Origin: Silanimonas sp.
GTDB taxonomy: Bacteria; Pseudomonadota; Gammaproteobacteria; Xanthomonadales; Xanthomonadaceae
NCBI GenBank assembly: GCA_026005095.1
Contig: BPKK01000003.1
Location: 1 to 64,000 of the forward strand
Direction: 5' to 3'
DNA length: 64,000 nucleotides
Shown here: positions 29,947-38,695 of the stretch, one piece after another
Numbering within the stretch: the first letter of the stretch is position 1
Layout: every line of letters begins with the position of its first letter
Notes under the pieces: generated by a model
The model's input: only the letters and a program-made list of their open reading frames with translations
Databases searched by the model: none
Told to the model about the DNA's origin: nothing
Position numbers and translations under genes: made by a program

Positions 29947-30972
29947 ATGAGCCTCCGCTTTCCCGCCGAATGGGAACCCCAGGACGCCGTCCTGATTGCC
30001 TGGCCGCATGCCGGCACCGACTGGGCCGAACGCCTCCCCGAGGTCGAATCGACCTATGTGGCGCTCGGCGTGGCCATCACGCGCTTCCAGCGCCTGGTCA
30101 TCATCGTGGCCGACGCCGCGCTCGAGACCCATGCGCGCGGCCTGCTCGCTGCGGCGGGCGCCGACCTCGCTCGCCTGCGCTTCGTTCACGCGGCCTATGA
30201 CGATACCTGGCTGCGCGATTCCGGCCCGATCACCCTGCGCGAGGGCGAGGTATTCCGCCTGCTCGATTTCCGCTTCACCGGCTGGGGCGGGAAGTACGGC
30301 GCGGCGCAAGACGACGCGCTCATTTCCCAGCTCGTCGCAGCCGGTCTGTTCAAGCGCGCGAAGCACCAGCGCATCGACTTCGCCCTCGAGGGCGGCGGCA
30401 TCGAGACCGATGGCGCGGGCACCCTGCTCACCACTTGGCAATGCCTGCGCGAGCGCCACCCGGGGCTCACCCGTCAAGAGATCGCCTGGCAGCTGGAAAA
30501 CACCCTGCAGCAGCAGCGCGTGCTGTGGTTGAACCACGGCGCACTGGAGGGCGACGACACCGACGCGCATATCGATACCCTCGCCCGCTTCGCCGCGCGC
30601 GACGCCATCGTGTTCCAGGACTGCGACGATCCTGCCGACTCGCACTACACCGGCCTCAAGGCCATGGCGGCGGAGCTCGCCGCCCTGCGTACCACGGACA
30701 ACCGGCCCTATCGCCTCTACCCGCTGCCCTGGGCACGGCCGATCATCGACGAAGGCCGCCGCCTCGCCGCCTCCTACGCGAACTTCCTGATCATCAATGG
30801 CGCCGTGCTGATGCCGGCCTATGGCGACAGGGCGGATGCCGCCGCTGCCGTTAGCTTGAGCAACGCCTTCCCGCACCATGCCATCGTGCCCGTGCCCTGC
30901 CGCCCGCTGATCTGGCAGAACGGCAGCCTGCACTGCATCACCATGCAGTTGCCCGCCGGCCTGCTGGCCTGA
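29947..30972 (+). CDS. aguA: Agmatine deiminase
   Basis: 341 residues from the ATG at 29947; an ATG at 29941 is an in-frame alternative that adds two residues. Family features are FPAEWEPQDAVLIAWP at the N-terminus, DDTWLRDSGPI (active-site Asp/Arg region), LEGGGIETDG and LWLNHGALEGDDTDAHID with the catalytic His/Asp, and the nucleophile Cys330 in NGSLHCITMQLP. It hydrolyses agmatine to N-carbamoylputrescine and ammonia. The next gene performs the following step, so the pair makes putrescine from agmatine. No clear Shine-Dalgarno is visible because the terminator occupies the upstream sequence. Confidence 0.95.
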   Translation: MSLRFPAEWEPQDAVLIAWPHAGTDWAERLPEVESTYVALGVAITRFQRLVIIVADAALETHARGLLAAAGADLARLRFVHAAYDDTWLRDSGPITLREGEVFRLLDFRFTGWGGKYGAAQDDALISQLVAAGLFKRAKHQRIDFALEGGGIETDGAGTLLTTWQCLRERHPGLTRQEIAWQLENTLQQQRVLWLNHGALEGDDTDAHIDTLARFAARDAIVFQDCDDPADSHYTGLKAMAAELAALRTTDNRPYRLYPLPWARPIIDEGRRLAASYANFLIINGAVLMPAYGDRADAAAAVSLSNAFPHHAIVPVPCRPLIWQNGSLHCITMQLPAGLLA

Positions 30973-31009
30973 TCCCGCAACACACTCCCCCTCTCCCGCG
31001 AGCAAGCCC

Positions 31010-31894
31010 ATGAACCGGATGCTGAAAGTCGCCCTCGTCCAGGAAATCAACCGGGGCGATGCCGAAGCCAACCTCGCCTGCATCGAGCAGCGCGTGGCCG
31101 AGGCCGCTGCCGGCGGTGCGAAGCTGGTGCTGCTGCAGGAACTGCACAACGGCCCCTACTTCTGCCAGCACCAGAGCGTCGACGAATTCGACCGCGCCGA
31201 GCCCATCCCGGGCCCCAGCACCGCGCGCCTGTCCACGCTCGCGAAGCGGCACGGGGTGGTGCTGATCGGGTCGCTGTTCGAACGCCGGGCGCCGGGCCTC
31301 GCCCACAACACGGCGGTGGTCTTCGACGCCGATGGCCGCTTCGCTGGCAAGTACCGGAAGATGCACATCCCCGACGACCCGGGCTTCAACGAGAAGTTCT
31401 ACTTCACCCCGGGCGATCTTGGCTTCACCCCGATCGATACCTCGGTGGGGCGTCTTGGCGTGCTCGTCTGCTGGGATCAGTGGTATCCAGAAGCCGCCCG
31501 GCTGATGGCCCTGGCCGGCGCCGACCTGCTGCTCTACCCGACCGCGATCGGTTGGGATCCGCGCGATGCCGAGGCCGAGAAGGAGCGCCAGCGCATGGCC
31601 TGGATCCTTTCGCACCGCGGCCACGCCGTCGCGAACGGCCTGCCTGTGCTCACCTGCAACCGCACCGGCTTCGAGTCCTCGCCCGTGGGCGGCCCGGGCA
31701 TCCAGTTCTGGGGCTCCAGCGCCGTGTTCGGCCCGCAGGGCGAGGTGCTGGCCGAAGCCTCGCGCGATGCCGCAGAAGTACTCCTCTGCGAGGTCGACCT
31801 CGCCCGCGGCGAGGCGGTTCGCCGCATCTGGCCCTTCCTGCGCGACCGCAGGATCGATGCCTACGGCGATCTCGTGAAGCGCTTCCGCGACTGA
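31010..31894 (+). CDS. aguB: N-carbamoylputrescine amidase
   Basis: 294 residues of the nitrilase superfamily with the Glu-Lys-Cys triad at E44 (LLQELHNGPYF), K117 (KYRKMHIPDDPG) and C154 (GVLVCWDQWYPE). The sequence matches the plant/bacterial N-carbamoylputrescine amidase branch. It hydrolyses N-carbamoylputrescine to putrescine, CO2 and ammonia. It follows aguA by 37 bases. Confidence 0.95.
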   Translation: MNRMLKVALVQEINRGDAEANLACIEQRVAEAAAGGAKLVLLQELHNGPYFCQHQSVDEFDRAEPIPGPSTARLSTLAKRHGVVLIGSLFERRAPGLAHNTAVVFDADGRFAGKYRKMHIPDDPGFNEKFYFTPGDLGFTPIDTSVGRLGVLVCWDQWYPEAARLMALAGADLLLYPTAIGWDPRDAEAEKERQRMAWILSHRGHAVANGLPVLTCNRTGFESSPVGGPGIQFWGSSAVFGPQGEVLAEASRDAAEVLLCEVDLARGEAVRRIWPFLRDRRIDAYGDLVKRFRD

Positions 31895-31906
31895 GCGCCG
31901 GCCGCC

Positions 31907-33115
31907 ATGGACACCCACTCCCTCCCGGCCGCGCTGGCCGGCCAGCCCCTCGCCCGGGTGGAACGCGAGGGCGTGCACTACACCCTGCTCGGCACCGCCC
32001 ATGTCTCGAAGGAGAGCGTGGAGGCGGTGCAGGGCGCGCTGGAGAGCGGGGCCTTCGACGTGGTGGCGGTAGAGCTGGATCCGGCGCGGCACCGCGCCCT
32101 CGTGGCGCCCGAGGCCCTCGCCTCGCTCGACCTGGTGGCGGCGATCCGGTCCGGCAAAGCCGGGCTGCTGGCCGCCAACCTCGCACTGGCCGCCTACCAG
32201 CGCCGGCTCTCCGAGCAACTCGGCATCGAACCCGGTGCCGAGCTCAAGGTCGCTGCCGAAGGAGCGACGGCCCGTGGCCTGCCCCTGCTGCTGATCGACC
32301 GCGACATCGGCACCACCTTCCGGCGCGCCTGGGCCCGACTGGGCTTCTGGAAGCGGGCCATGCTCGGGGCGGGCATCGCCACCGGCCTCGTGGTCGACGA
32401 GACGGTGGACGACACAGCGATCGAGAAGCTCAAGCAGGGCGACGTGCTGGAGGCCAGCTTCGCCGAGTTCGCCGGTACGAGCCCCGAGCTCTATGAATCC
32501 GTGATCGCCGAACGCGACCGCTACATGGCGGCCAAGCTGCGCGCCGCCGCCCTGCCCGCCGGAAGCCGCGTGCTGGCGGTGGTGGGTGCCGGGCATCTCG
32601 CCGGTCTCGCCCAGGCGCTGGCCCACGGGGACGGCGCACCGGAGGCCGAGATCGCGTCGCTCGAGGCCCTGCCGCAAGGTAGCCGTGTTCCCTGGTTCAC
32701 CCTGCTGCTCGCCGCCCTGCTGCTCGGCGGCTTTGCCTGGGGCTGGCAGCAGGGCGGCATCGAGACCGGCGGCGCGGTGCTGCTGCACTGGGTGCTCGTC
32801 ACTGCCGCCGGCGGCGCACTGGGCTGCCTCGCTGCCGGTGGGCACCCTTTGAGCATCCTCGCCGCCGCCGCGGCCTCGCCGCTCACCCCCCTGCATCCGG
32901 CCCTCGGCTCCGGCACGGTGAGCGCCCTCGTCGAGGCCTGGGTACGCAGCCCGGGCTATGCCGATTTCCTCGCCCTACGCGAGGACACACGTCGGCTCAG
33001 CGGCTGGTGGCGCAACCGCGTGGCCCGCACCCTGCTCAACTTCTTCCTCACCTCGCTCGGCACGGCGCTGGCGGTGTGGGTGGCCGGCGCCGGCATGCTG
33101 GCGAAACTGCTCTGA
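31907..33115 (+). CDS. TraB/PrgY-family membrane protein
   Basis: 402 residues. The N-terminal domain has the [13 protein letters not shown] motif near residue 30, [11 protein letters not shown] near 60 and a later VVGAGHLAG motif near 228, as in TraB (erythromycin-esterase-like Tiki/TraB) proteins. Three or four C-terminal membrane helices follow ([66 protein letters not shown]). Members may act as membrane-bound proteases against peptides, but the activity is not settled. It follows aguB by 12 bases, so it may be co-transcribed. Confidence 0.82.
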   Translation: MDTHSLPAALAGQPLARVEREGVHYTLLGTAHVSKESVEAVQGALESGAFDVVAVELDPARHRALVAPEALASLDLVAAIRSGKAGLLAANLALAAYQRRLSEQLGIEPGAELKVAAEGATARGLPLLLIDRDIGTTFRRAWARLGFWKRAMLGAGIATGLVVDETVDDTAIEKLKQGDVLEASFAEFAGTSPELYESVIAERDRYMAAKLRAAALPAGSRVLAVVGAGHLAGLAQALAHGDGAPEAEIASLEALPQGSRVPWFTLLLAALLLGGFAWGWQQGGIETGGAVLLHWVLVTAAGGALGCLAAGGHPLSILAAAAASPLTPLHPALGSGTVSALVEAWVRSPGYADFLALREDTRRLSGWWRNRVARTLLNFFLTSLGTALAVWVAGAGMLAKLL

Positions 33116-33162
33116 GCACGCGCAAAGAACCCGCGGTGATTTGACGGCTCCAGCGCACTGGG

Positions 33163-34359
33163 GTGAACTCGGGCGCCCGCCTGCTGGAAGCCCGCGCCGT
33201 GCTCTCGACGCCCCCGCCCCTGCCCGCCGCCTCCCACGCCCCGTCCGGAGAGCGCGTGGCGCTGCCACGCTGGAGCCGGGCGGTGGTGAAGGTGGGCAGC
33301 AGCCTGATCGCCCCGGAAGGCGGGCAGCTGTCCACCCGCCACCTGCTCGGTATCGCCCGCCTCATCGCCCGCCTGCGTGAGGACGGACGCGAGGTGGTGC
33401 TGGTGTCCTCCGGCGCCGTGGCGGCCGGCCGCGCCCTGCTCGGCGGCCACGAGGGCCGCGCCATCCCCGCCAAGCAGGCCCTGGCCGCCCTCGGCCAGCC
33501 ACGCATGTTCGAGGCCTGGGCACGGCTCTTCGACGGCCCCAGCGCGCAGGTGCTGCTGGCCTACGACGACCTGCGCAACCGCCGCCGCTTCGTCAATGCC
33601 AAGAACACCCTGCGCGAGCTGCTGCGACTCGGTGTGCTGCCGATCGTCAACGAGAACGACTCGGTGGCGGTGGACGAGCTCCGGGTGGGCGACAACGACA
33701 ACCTCGCCGCCCATGTGGCAGTGCTGGTGGATGCCGACCTGCTGCTGATCCTCTCCGATGTCGATGCGCTCTACGAGGCCGATCCGCGCCGCCACCCCGG
33801 GGCAGGCCGCATCGCCCGCGTCGAGGCCATCGACGAGGCGGTGATGGCCCTCGCGGGCGGGGCCGGCTCGGCGGTGGGCACCGGCGGCATGCGGACCAAG
33901 CTGGAGGCCGCGGCCAAGGCCGCCGCCCGCGGCATCGCCACGGTGGTGGCGCGCGGCAGCTGCCCCATGGCGCTGGAGGCGCTGGCCCGCGGTGAATGCC
34001 CGGGCACCCTGTTCGCCGCCACCGCCTCACGGGTGAGCGCCAAGCGCCACTGGATGCACCACGCGCTCGGCTGCGAGGGCCGGCTGCGCATCGATGCCGG
34101 CGCCGTGCGCGCACTGCGCGAGCGCGGGGCCTCGTTGCTGCCTGCCGGGGTGCGCGAGGTGCAGGGCAGCTTCCGCGCCGGCGATGCCGTCGAGGTGCTG
34201 GCGGAAGGCGAGGAACGCCCCTTCGCCAAGGGCATCGCCCAGTACGATGCCAGCGATCTTAGGCGCATCGCCGGCCGCCCCAGTACCGAGTTCCCCGCCC
34301 TGCTCGGCTACGAGGGCCCCGAAACCGCCATCCACCGCGACGACCTGGTGCTGCTGTGA
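33163..34359 (+). CDS. proB: Glutamate 5-kinase
   Basis: 398 residues from GTG at 33163; the first ~38 residues look like a non-conserved extension, so translation may begin further in. The amino-acid kinase domain starts at VVKVGSSLIAPEGG and includes LVSSGAVAAGR, PIVNENDSV, DNDNLAAHVA, LSDVDALYEADP and GTGGMRTKLEAA. The C-terminal PUA domain (about 310-398) is complete. It phosphorylates glutamate for proline synthesis and is normally inhibited by proline. Its stop overlaps the proA start (GTGA). Confidence 0.94.
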   Translation: MNSGARLLEARAVLSTPPPLPAASHAPSGERVALPRWSRAVVKVGSSLIAPEGGQLSTRHLLGIARLIARLREDGREVVLVSSGAVAAGRALLGGHEGRAIPAKQALAALGQPRMFEAWARLFDGPSAQVLLAYDDLRNRRRFVNAKNTLRELLRLGVLPIVNENDSVAVDELRVGDNDNLAAHVAVLVDADLLLILSDVDALYEADPRRHPGAGRIARVEAIDEAVMALAGGAGSAVGTGGMRTKLEAAAKAAARGIATVVARGSCPMALEALARGECPGTLFAATASRVSAKRHWMHHALGCEGRLRIDAGAVRALRERGASLLPAGVREVQGSFRAGDAVEVLAEGEERPFAKGIAQYDASDLRRIAGRPSTEFPALLGYEGPETAIHRDDLVLL

Positions 34360-35630
34360 GCCCCGACGAGACCCTGCTGATCCGCCGCTGCGCCGAGGCC
34401 GCGCGTGCCGCCGCGCGGCGCATGGCCGCCACCGATGCCGCCACCCGCGAGGCCCTGCTGGAGGCCGTGGCCCGCGAACTCGAGGCCGGGCGCGAGGCCA
34501 TCCTCGCCGCCAATGCCCGCGACCTCGAGGCCGGCCGCGCCGCCGGCCTCGGTGCCGCCATGCTCGACCGCCTCGCCCTCGACCCTGTGCGGCTCGAGGC
34601 CCTGATCGCCGCCGTGCGGGCGGTGAATGCCCTGCCCGATCCGCTGGGCGAAGTGGCCTGGGAACGCACCCGCCCCGACGGCCTGCGGATCGGCCGCCTG
34701 CGCGCCCCGCTCGGCGCCATCGCCATGGTCTACGAGTCGCGGCCGAACGTGACCGTGGATGCCGCCGTGCTCTGTCTCAAGGCCGGCAATGCCTGCGTGC
34801 TGCGCGGCGGTTCCGAGGCCCGGCACAGCAATGCCGCCCTGCTCGCCTGCGTGCAAGCCGCGCTGGAAGGCCTCGGGCTGCCGCCGGAGGCCGCGAGCGG
34901 CGTGCCGGTGCCGGGGCGCGAGGCGGTAGCGGAACTGCTGCGCCACGACGACTGTCTCGACCTCGTGATCCCGCGCGGCGGCGAAGGCCTGATCCGCCAG
35001 GTGGCGGCGGTGAGCCGGGTGCCGGTGATCCGCCACTACAAGGGCGTCTGCCATCTGTTCGTGGAGCGCAGCGCCGATCCCGAGGCCGCATTGCGCCTGC
35101 TCATCGACGGCAAGTGCGCCCGCCCCGCTGCCTGCAATGCGCTCGAGACCCTACTGGTCGATGCCCCGATCGCCGCCGGCTTCCTGCCCCGCGCCGCCGC
35201 CGCGCTCGCCGCCCGCGGCGTGCGCCTGCGCGCCTGCCCCACCGCCCTGCCTTTGCTGCCGGGCGCCGAACCCGCCAGCGCGGAGGACTGGGATCGCGAA
35301 TACCTCGACCTCGTGCTGTCGGTGCGCGTGGTGGATGGATTCGACGCCGCGCTCGCCCACATCGCCCGCCACGGCTCGCTGCATACCGAGGCCATCGCCA
35401 CCCGTGATCCGACGCTCGCGGCGCGCTTCCGCCGCGAAGTCGATGCCTCGGCAGTGATGGTGAATGCCTCCACCCGCTTCAACGACGGCGGCGAGCTCGG
35501 CCTCGGCGCCGAAATCGGTATCTCCACCACCAAGCTCCACGCCTACGGCCCGATGGGCCTCGAGGCTCTGACCACTCAGAAGTGGGTGGTCGAGGGCGAG
35601 GGTCACACCCGCACGCCCGTGGCCACCTGA
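34356..35630 (+). CDS. proA: Glutamate-5-semialdehyde dehydrogenase
   Basis: 424 residues with a GTG start overlapping proB. Recognisable segments are LRIGRLRAPLGAIAMVYESRPNVT written here in part (PLGAIAMVYESRPNVT), LRGGSEARHSN, ITP-like LVIPRGGEGLIR, the catalytic Cys in KCARPAACNALETLL and NASTRFNDGGELGLGAEIGI. It reduces glutamyl-5-phosphate with NADPH. The last 28 bases overlap the end of the convergent RND gene. Confidence 0.95.
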   Translation: MSPDETLLIRRCAEAARAAARRMAATDAATREALLEAVARELEAGREAILAANARDLEAGRAAGLGAAMLDRLALDPVRLEALIAAVRAVNALPDPLGEVAWERTRPDGLRIGRLRAPLGAIAMVYESRPNVTVDAAVLCLKAGNACVLRGGSEARHSNAALLACVQAALEGLGLPPEAASGVPVPGREAVAELLRHDDCLDLVIPRGGEGLIRQVAAVSRVPVIRHYKGVCHLFVERSADPEAALRLLIDGKCARPAACNALETLLVDAPIAAGFLPRAAAALAARGVRLRACPTALPLLPGAEPASAEDWDREYLDLVLSVRVVDGFDAALAHIARHGSLHTEAIATRDPTLAARFRREVDASAVMVNASTRFNDGGELGLGAEIGISTTKLHAYGPMGLEALTTQKWVVEGEGHTRTPVAT

Positions 35631-38600
35631 GCGCGGCGGAAGGCCGCGCCGGCCCAGTTGCCGACATCGTCGAGGAGGGCGTAGATGGTGGGCAGGAACA
35701 GCAAGCTCACCACGGTGGAGAAGAGGAGACCACCGACGATGGCGCGGGCCATCGGGTAGTAGGCCGGGCCATCGCCACCAATCTGTGCCCCGGCAAGCGT
35801 GAGCGGCAGCATGCCGAGGATGGTGGTGCCCATGGTCATCAGGATCGGCCGCAGGCGCTCGCGACTGCCCTCCACCAGAGCATCGAGCCGGTTCATGCCG
35901 GCGCGCCGCAGGTTGTTGATGTGCTCGATCATCACGATGCCGTTGTTCACCACTACGCCCATCAGCACCAGGATGCCGATGGCCGACATGATGGTGAAGG
36001 TGGTATCGGTGAATACGAAGAACCAGAACACGCCGAAGGCCGAGAACACGATGCTGCTCATGATGGCGAGCGGATAGAGCAGCGATTCGAACAGTGCCGC
36101 CATCACGATGAAGACCATCACGATGGCCACCACGGTATTGAAGGCCATCTGCTGCCCTGCTTCCTCGTTGCGGCTGAAATCGCCGCCATAGCCATAGCCG
36201 TAGCCCGGCGGGAAGGTCACACGCGCGAGCACCTCCTCCATCGCCTTACGTGCGTCCTCGGTAGTCCTGCCCTCGGCGAGGTTGGCCACGATGCCAAGCG
36301 AGGTGCGGCGGTTCTCGCGGTTGATCTGGCCGCTGCCCCGCCGCACCTCCACGTCCACCATCGACATCAGCGGCACCCGGCTGCCATCGCGGCGGGTGAG
36401 CGAGAGCGAGGCCAGGTCCTCGGTGCGAAACTGTTCGCTGCCGGCGAAGCGCACTGTCATCGGCACCTCCTGCCCCGGGCGGCGGAACTCGCGCAGCGGC
36501 AGGCCGCGCAGGGCGATGGCGAGGTACTGCGCCACCTCACGTGTGCTGAAGCCATACGCCGCGGCCCGCTCTCGGTCTACCCGCACCCGGATCTCGCTGC
36601 TCTCGTCGCCCTCATCGATACGCACGTCACGCAGTTCCGGGCGCCGTGCGAGCAGGGGCACGATCTCGCCAGCCAGGGCCTGCAGCTCCTCGCTGGAATC
36701 GCCACGCAAGCTCACCCGGATGCCCTGACCCTGTCCGCCGCCGGCACCACCGCCGCCACCGGGGCCGCTGCCGCGCAACCCGATCTCGGCGAGCGCCGAT
36801 TTCGGCAGCTTCTCACGTACCCGCTTCTCCAGTTCCTCCACCGGCAGCAGGTCGGGCCCCTCCGAGCGCAGGGTGAGGGTGATGCCGCCCCAGCCCTGCT
36901 CGCTCCAGACGGTGAAGATCTGCTCGATCTGCAGCGCCTCGCGCTCGGCATCGAAGATGGCCTCGACCTTGAGCATCTCCTCCATCATCTGCTCTAGACG
37001 ATAGGCACCGTTCCAGTTGAAGAAGATTCTGAGCTCGCGCCCCGGATCGTTCTTGAACATGTCGACCTTCATCATCCCGGTGACGACCGGCACCAGGCTG
37101 GCCGCCACGATCAGTACGATCCCCGCCACCGAGGCAGTGCGGTGCTGCAGCGACCAGCGCAGCCCCTTGGCATAGCGCTCCTGCAGGCGGTGGATGAAGC
37201 CCTGGCGGCGCTCGAAATCGGCAGGGCTCTGGATGCGCGCCGAAAGCATCGGGATCAGGCTCACCGCCACCAGCCAGGAGGCCAAGAGGGCGATGGTGAT
37301 GGCGAGCGCCACCTGGCCGAGGAAGATGCTGATCTGGTTCACCGCACCGAACAGGTTCGGCACGAAGACGATGATGCTGGTGAGCGTTCCGGCGCTGATC
37401 GCCAGCTGCACGCTACGGGTGCCTTCGATGGCGCAGCGGTAGGGGTCGCCGGGATATTTCTCGCGGTACTGGTGGATGCTCTCCACCACCACCACGGCAT
37501 TGTCCACCAGCATGCCAAGCCCGAGCAGCAGGCCCATCATGGTCAGCACGTTGAGGGTCATGCCGAGGAAGTACATCACCCCCAGGGTCATCACGATGCA
37601 GATCGGGATGGCCAGCGCCACCATCAGGGTGCTCGGCCAGTGACGCAGGAAATAGAACAGCACCAGCACCGAGAGCAGGCAGCCGATGATGCCGGCATTC
37701 ACCAGTTCGCGTAGCGAGCTCTTCACGCTGTCGGCCTGGTTGTCGGCGATGAACAGCCGGATGCCATGCAGCTCCGGCAGCTTTTCGATCTCACGCATCT
37801 CCGCCAGCACCGCCGCGGCCATCTCCACCAGGTTGGCGTCGGCCTCGCGCTGGATGTCGATGCCCACCGCGGGCCGGCCATCGAGCCGCCGCCCCACCGT
37901 ACTCCGGCGTGGTTTCAGTTCCACCGAGGCGATGTCGGAGAGTCTCAGCCCCTGCGGGTTCAGTACCAGGTTGCGCAGCTCGTCGAGATCGCGGATCTCG
38001 CCCACCGGCTGCACCCGGATGCGCTTCCCGGCATCGTCGATCTCACCAGCCGAGACCGAGAAGTTGATCGCCTGCAGCTTCGCCGCCAGTTCGTTCAGCG
38101 CCACGTTGTGGGCGCCAAGGCGGATGGGGTCGATGCCGATCTCCACCTCCGGCGGTTCGACGCCGACGATATCCACCCGGGCCACTCCGGGGATACGCTC
38201 GATCCGGCGCTTGAACACCCGCTCCAGCATCGGGTACTCGCCGCGTAGGTCGCGCTCGCTGGAAAAGCGCAGGCGCAGCACCGGCTCGTCGGTGGTGGAG
38301 AACTTGAGCACGAACCAGCGCTGGAAGTCGTCGGGCAACTCCGAGCGGATCGCATCGAGCCGGTCGCGGGCCTCGGAGGCGGCGATATTGGTATTGCGGC
38401 TCCAGTCGCTGAACTCCATGAACACGCCGCCGCCGTCGGCGCTGGCGCGGGAGTACAGGTTCTTGATACCCGGCAAGGTGGCGAGCGCCTCTTCCACGGG
38501 GCGCACCACGGTGCGCTCCACCTCCTCCGGTGTCGAGCCGGGATACGGCAGGTCGATGTAGAGGAAGGGAGCAGTCACCGCCGGAAAGCGCTCGAGCGGC

Positions 38601-38695
38601 AGCTTCCAGGCGGCGATGAGTCCCAGCACCAGCAGCGAGACGTAGAACATGATGGCCGAGACCGGCCGGCGCAGGCTGAGCTCGGCCAGGGTCAT
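35603..38695 (-). CDS. RND efflux permease, second subunit
   Basis: 1030 residues, the normal length for the AcrB/HAE family. There are twelve membrane segments in two halves, each half with a large periplasmic loop. TM4 reads GLGMLVDNAVVVVESI (Asp-Asn where AcrB has Asp-Asp) and TM10 reads LMGVVVNNGIVMIEHIN (Asn where AcrB has Lys940). A glycine-rich GSGPGGGGGAGGGQGQG stretch sits in the second periplasmic loop near residue 650. The start overlaps the other permease stop (ATGA). With one adaptor and two permeases the operon resembles mdtABC, where the two permeases form a mixed trimer. Substrates are unknown. No outer-membrane factor gene is nearby. Confidence 0.88.
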   Translation of the reverse strand: MTLAELSLRRPVSAIMFYVSLLVLGLIAAWKLPLERFPAVTAPFLYIDLPYPGSTPEEVERTVVRPVEEALATLPGIKNLYSRASADGGGVFMEFSDWSRNTNIAASEARDRLDAIRSELPDDFQRWFVLKFSTTDEPVLRLRFSSERDLRGEYPMLERVFKRRIERIPGVARVDIVGVEPPEVEIGIDPIRLGAHNVALNELAAKLQAINFSVSAGEIDDAGKRIRVQPVGEIRDLDELRNLVLNPQGLRLSDIASVELKPRRSTVGRRLDGRPAVGIDIQREADANLVEMAAAVLAEMREIEKLPELHGIRLFIADNQADSVKSSLRELVNAGIIGCLLSVLVLFYFLRHWPSTLMVALAIPICIVMTLGVMYFLGMTLNVLTMMGLLLGLGMLVDNAVVVVESIHQYREKYPGDPYRCAIEGTRSVQLAISAGTLTSIIVFVPNLFGAVNQISIFLGQVALAITIALLASWLVAVSLIPMLSARIQSPADFERRQGFIHRLQERYAKGLRWSLQHRTASVAGIVLIVAASLVPVVTGMMKVDMFKNDPGRELRIFFNWNGAYRLEQMMEEMLKVEAIFDAEREALQIEQIFTVWSEQGWGGITLTLRSEGPDLLPVEELEKRVREKLPKSALAEIGLRGSGPGGGGGAGGGQGQGIRVSLRGDSSEELQALAGEIVPLLARRPELRDVRIDEGDESSEIRVRVDRERAAAYGFSTREVAQYLAIALRGLPLREFRRPGQEVPMTVRFAGSEQFRTEDLASLSLTRRDGSRVPLMSMVDVEVRRGSGQINRENRRTSLGIVANLAEGRTTEDARKAMEEVLARVTFPPGYGYGYGGDFSRNEEAGQQMAFNTVVAIVMVFIVMAALFESLLYPLAIMSSIVFSAFGVFWFFVFTDTTFTIMSAIGILVLMGVVVNNGIVMIEHINNLRRAGMNRLDALVEGSRERLRPILMTMGTTILGMLPLTLAGAQIGGDGPAYYPMARAIVGGLLFSTVVSLLFLPTIYALLDDVGNWAGAAFRRAQVATGVRV

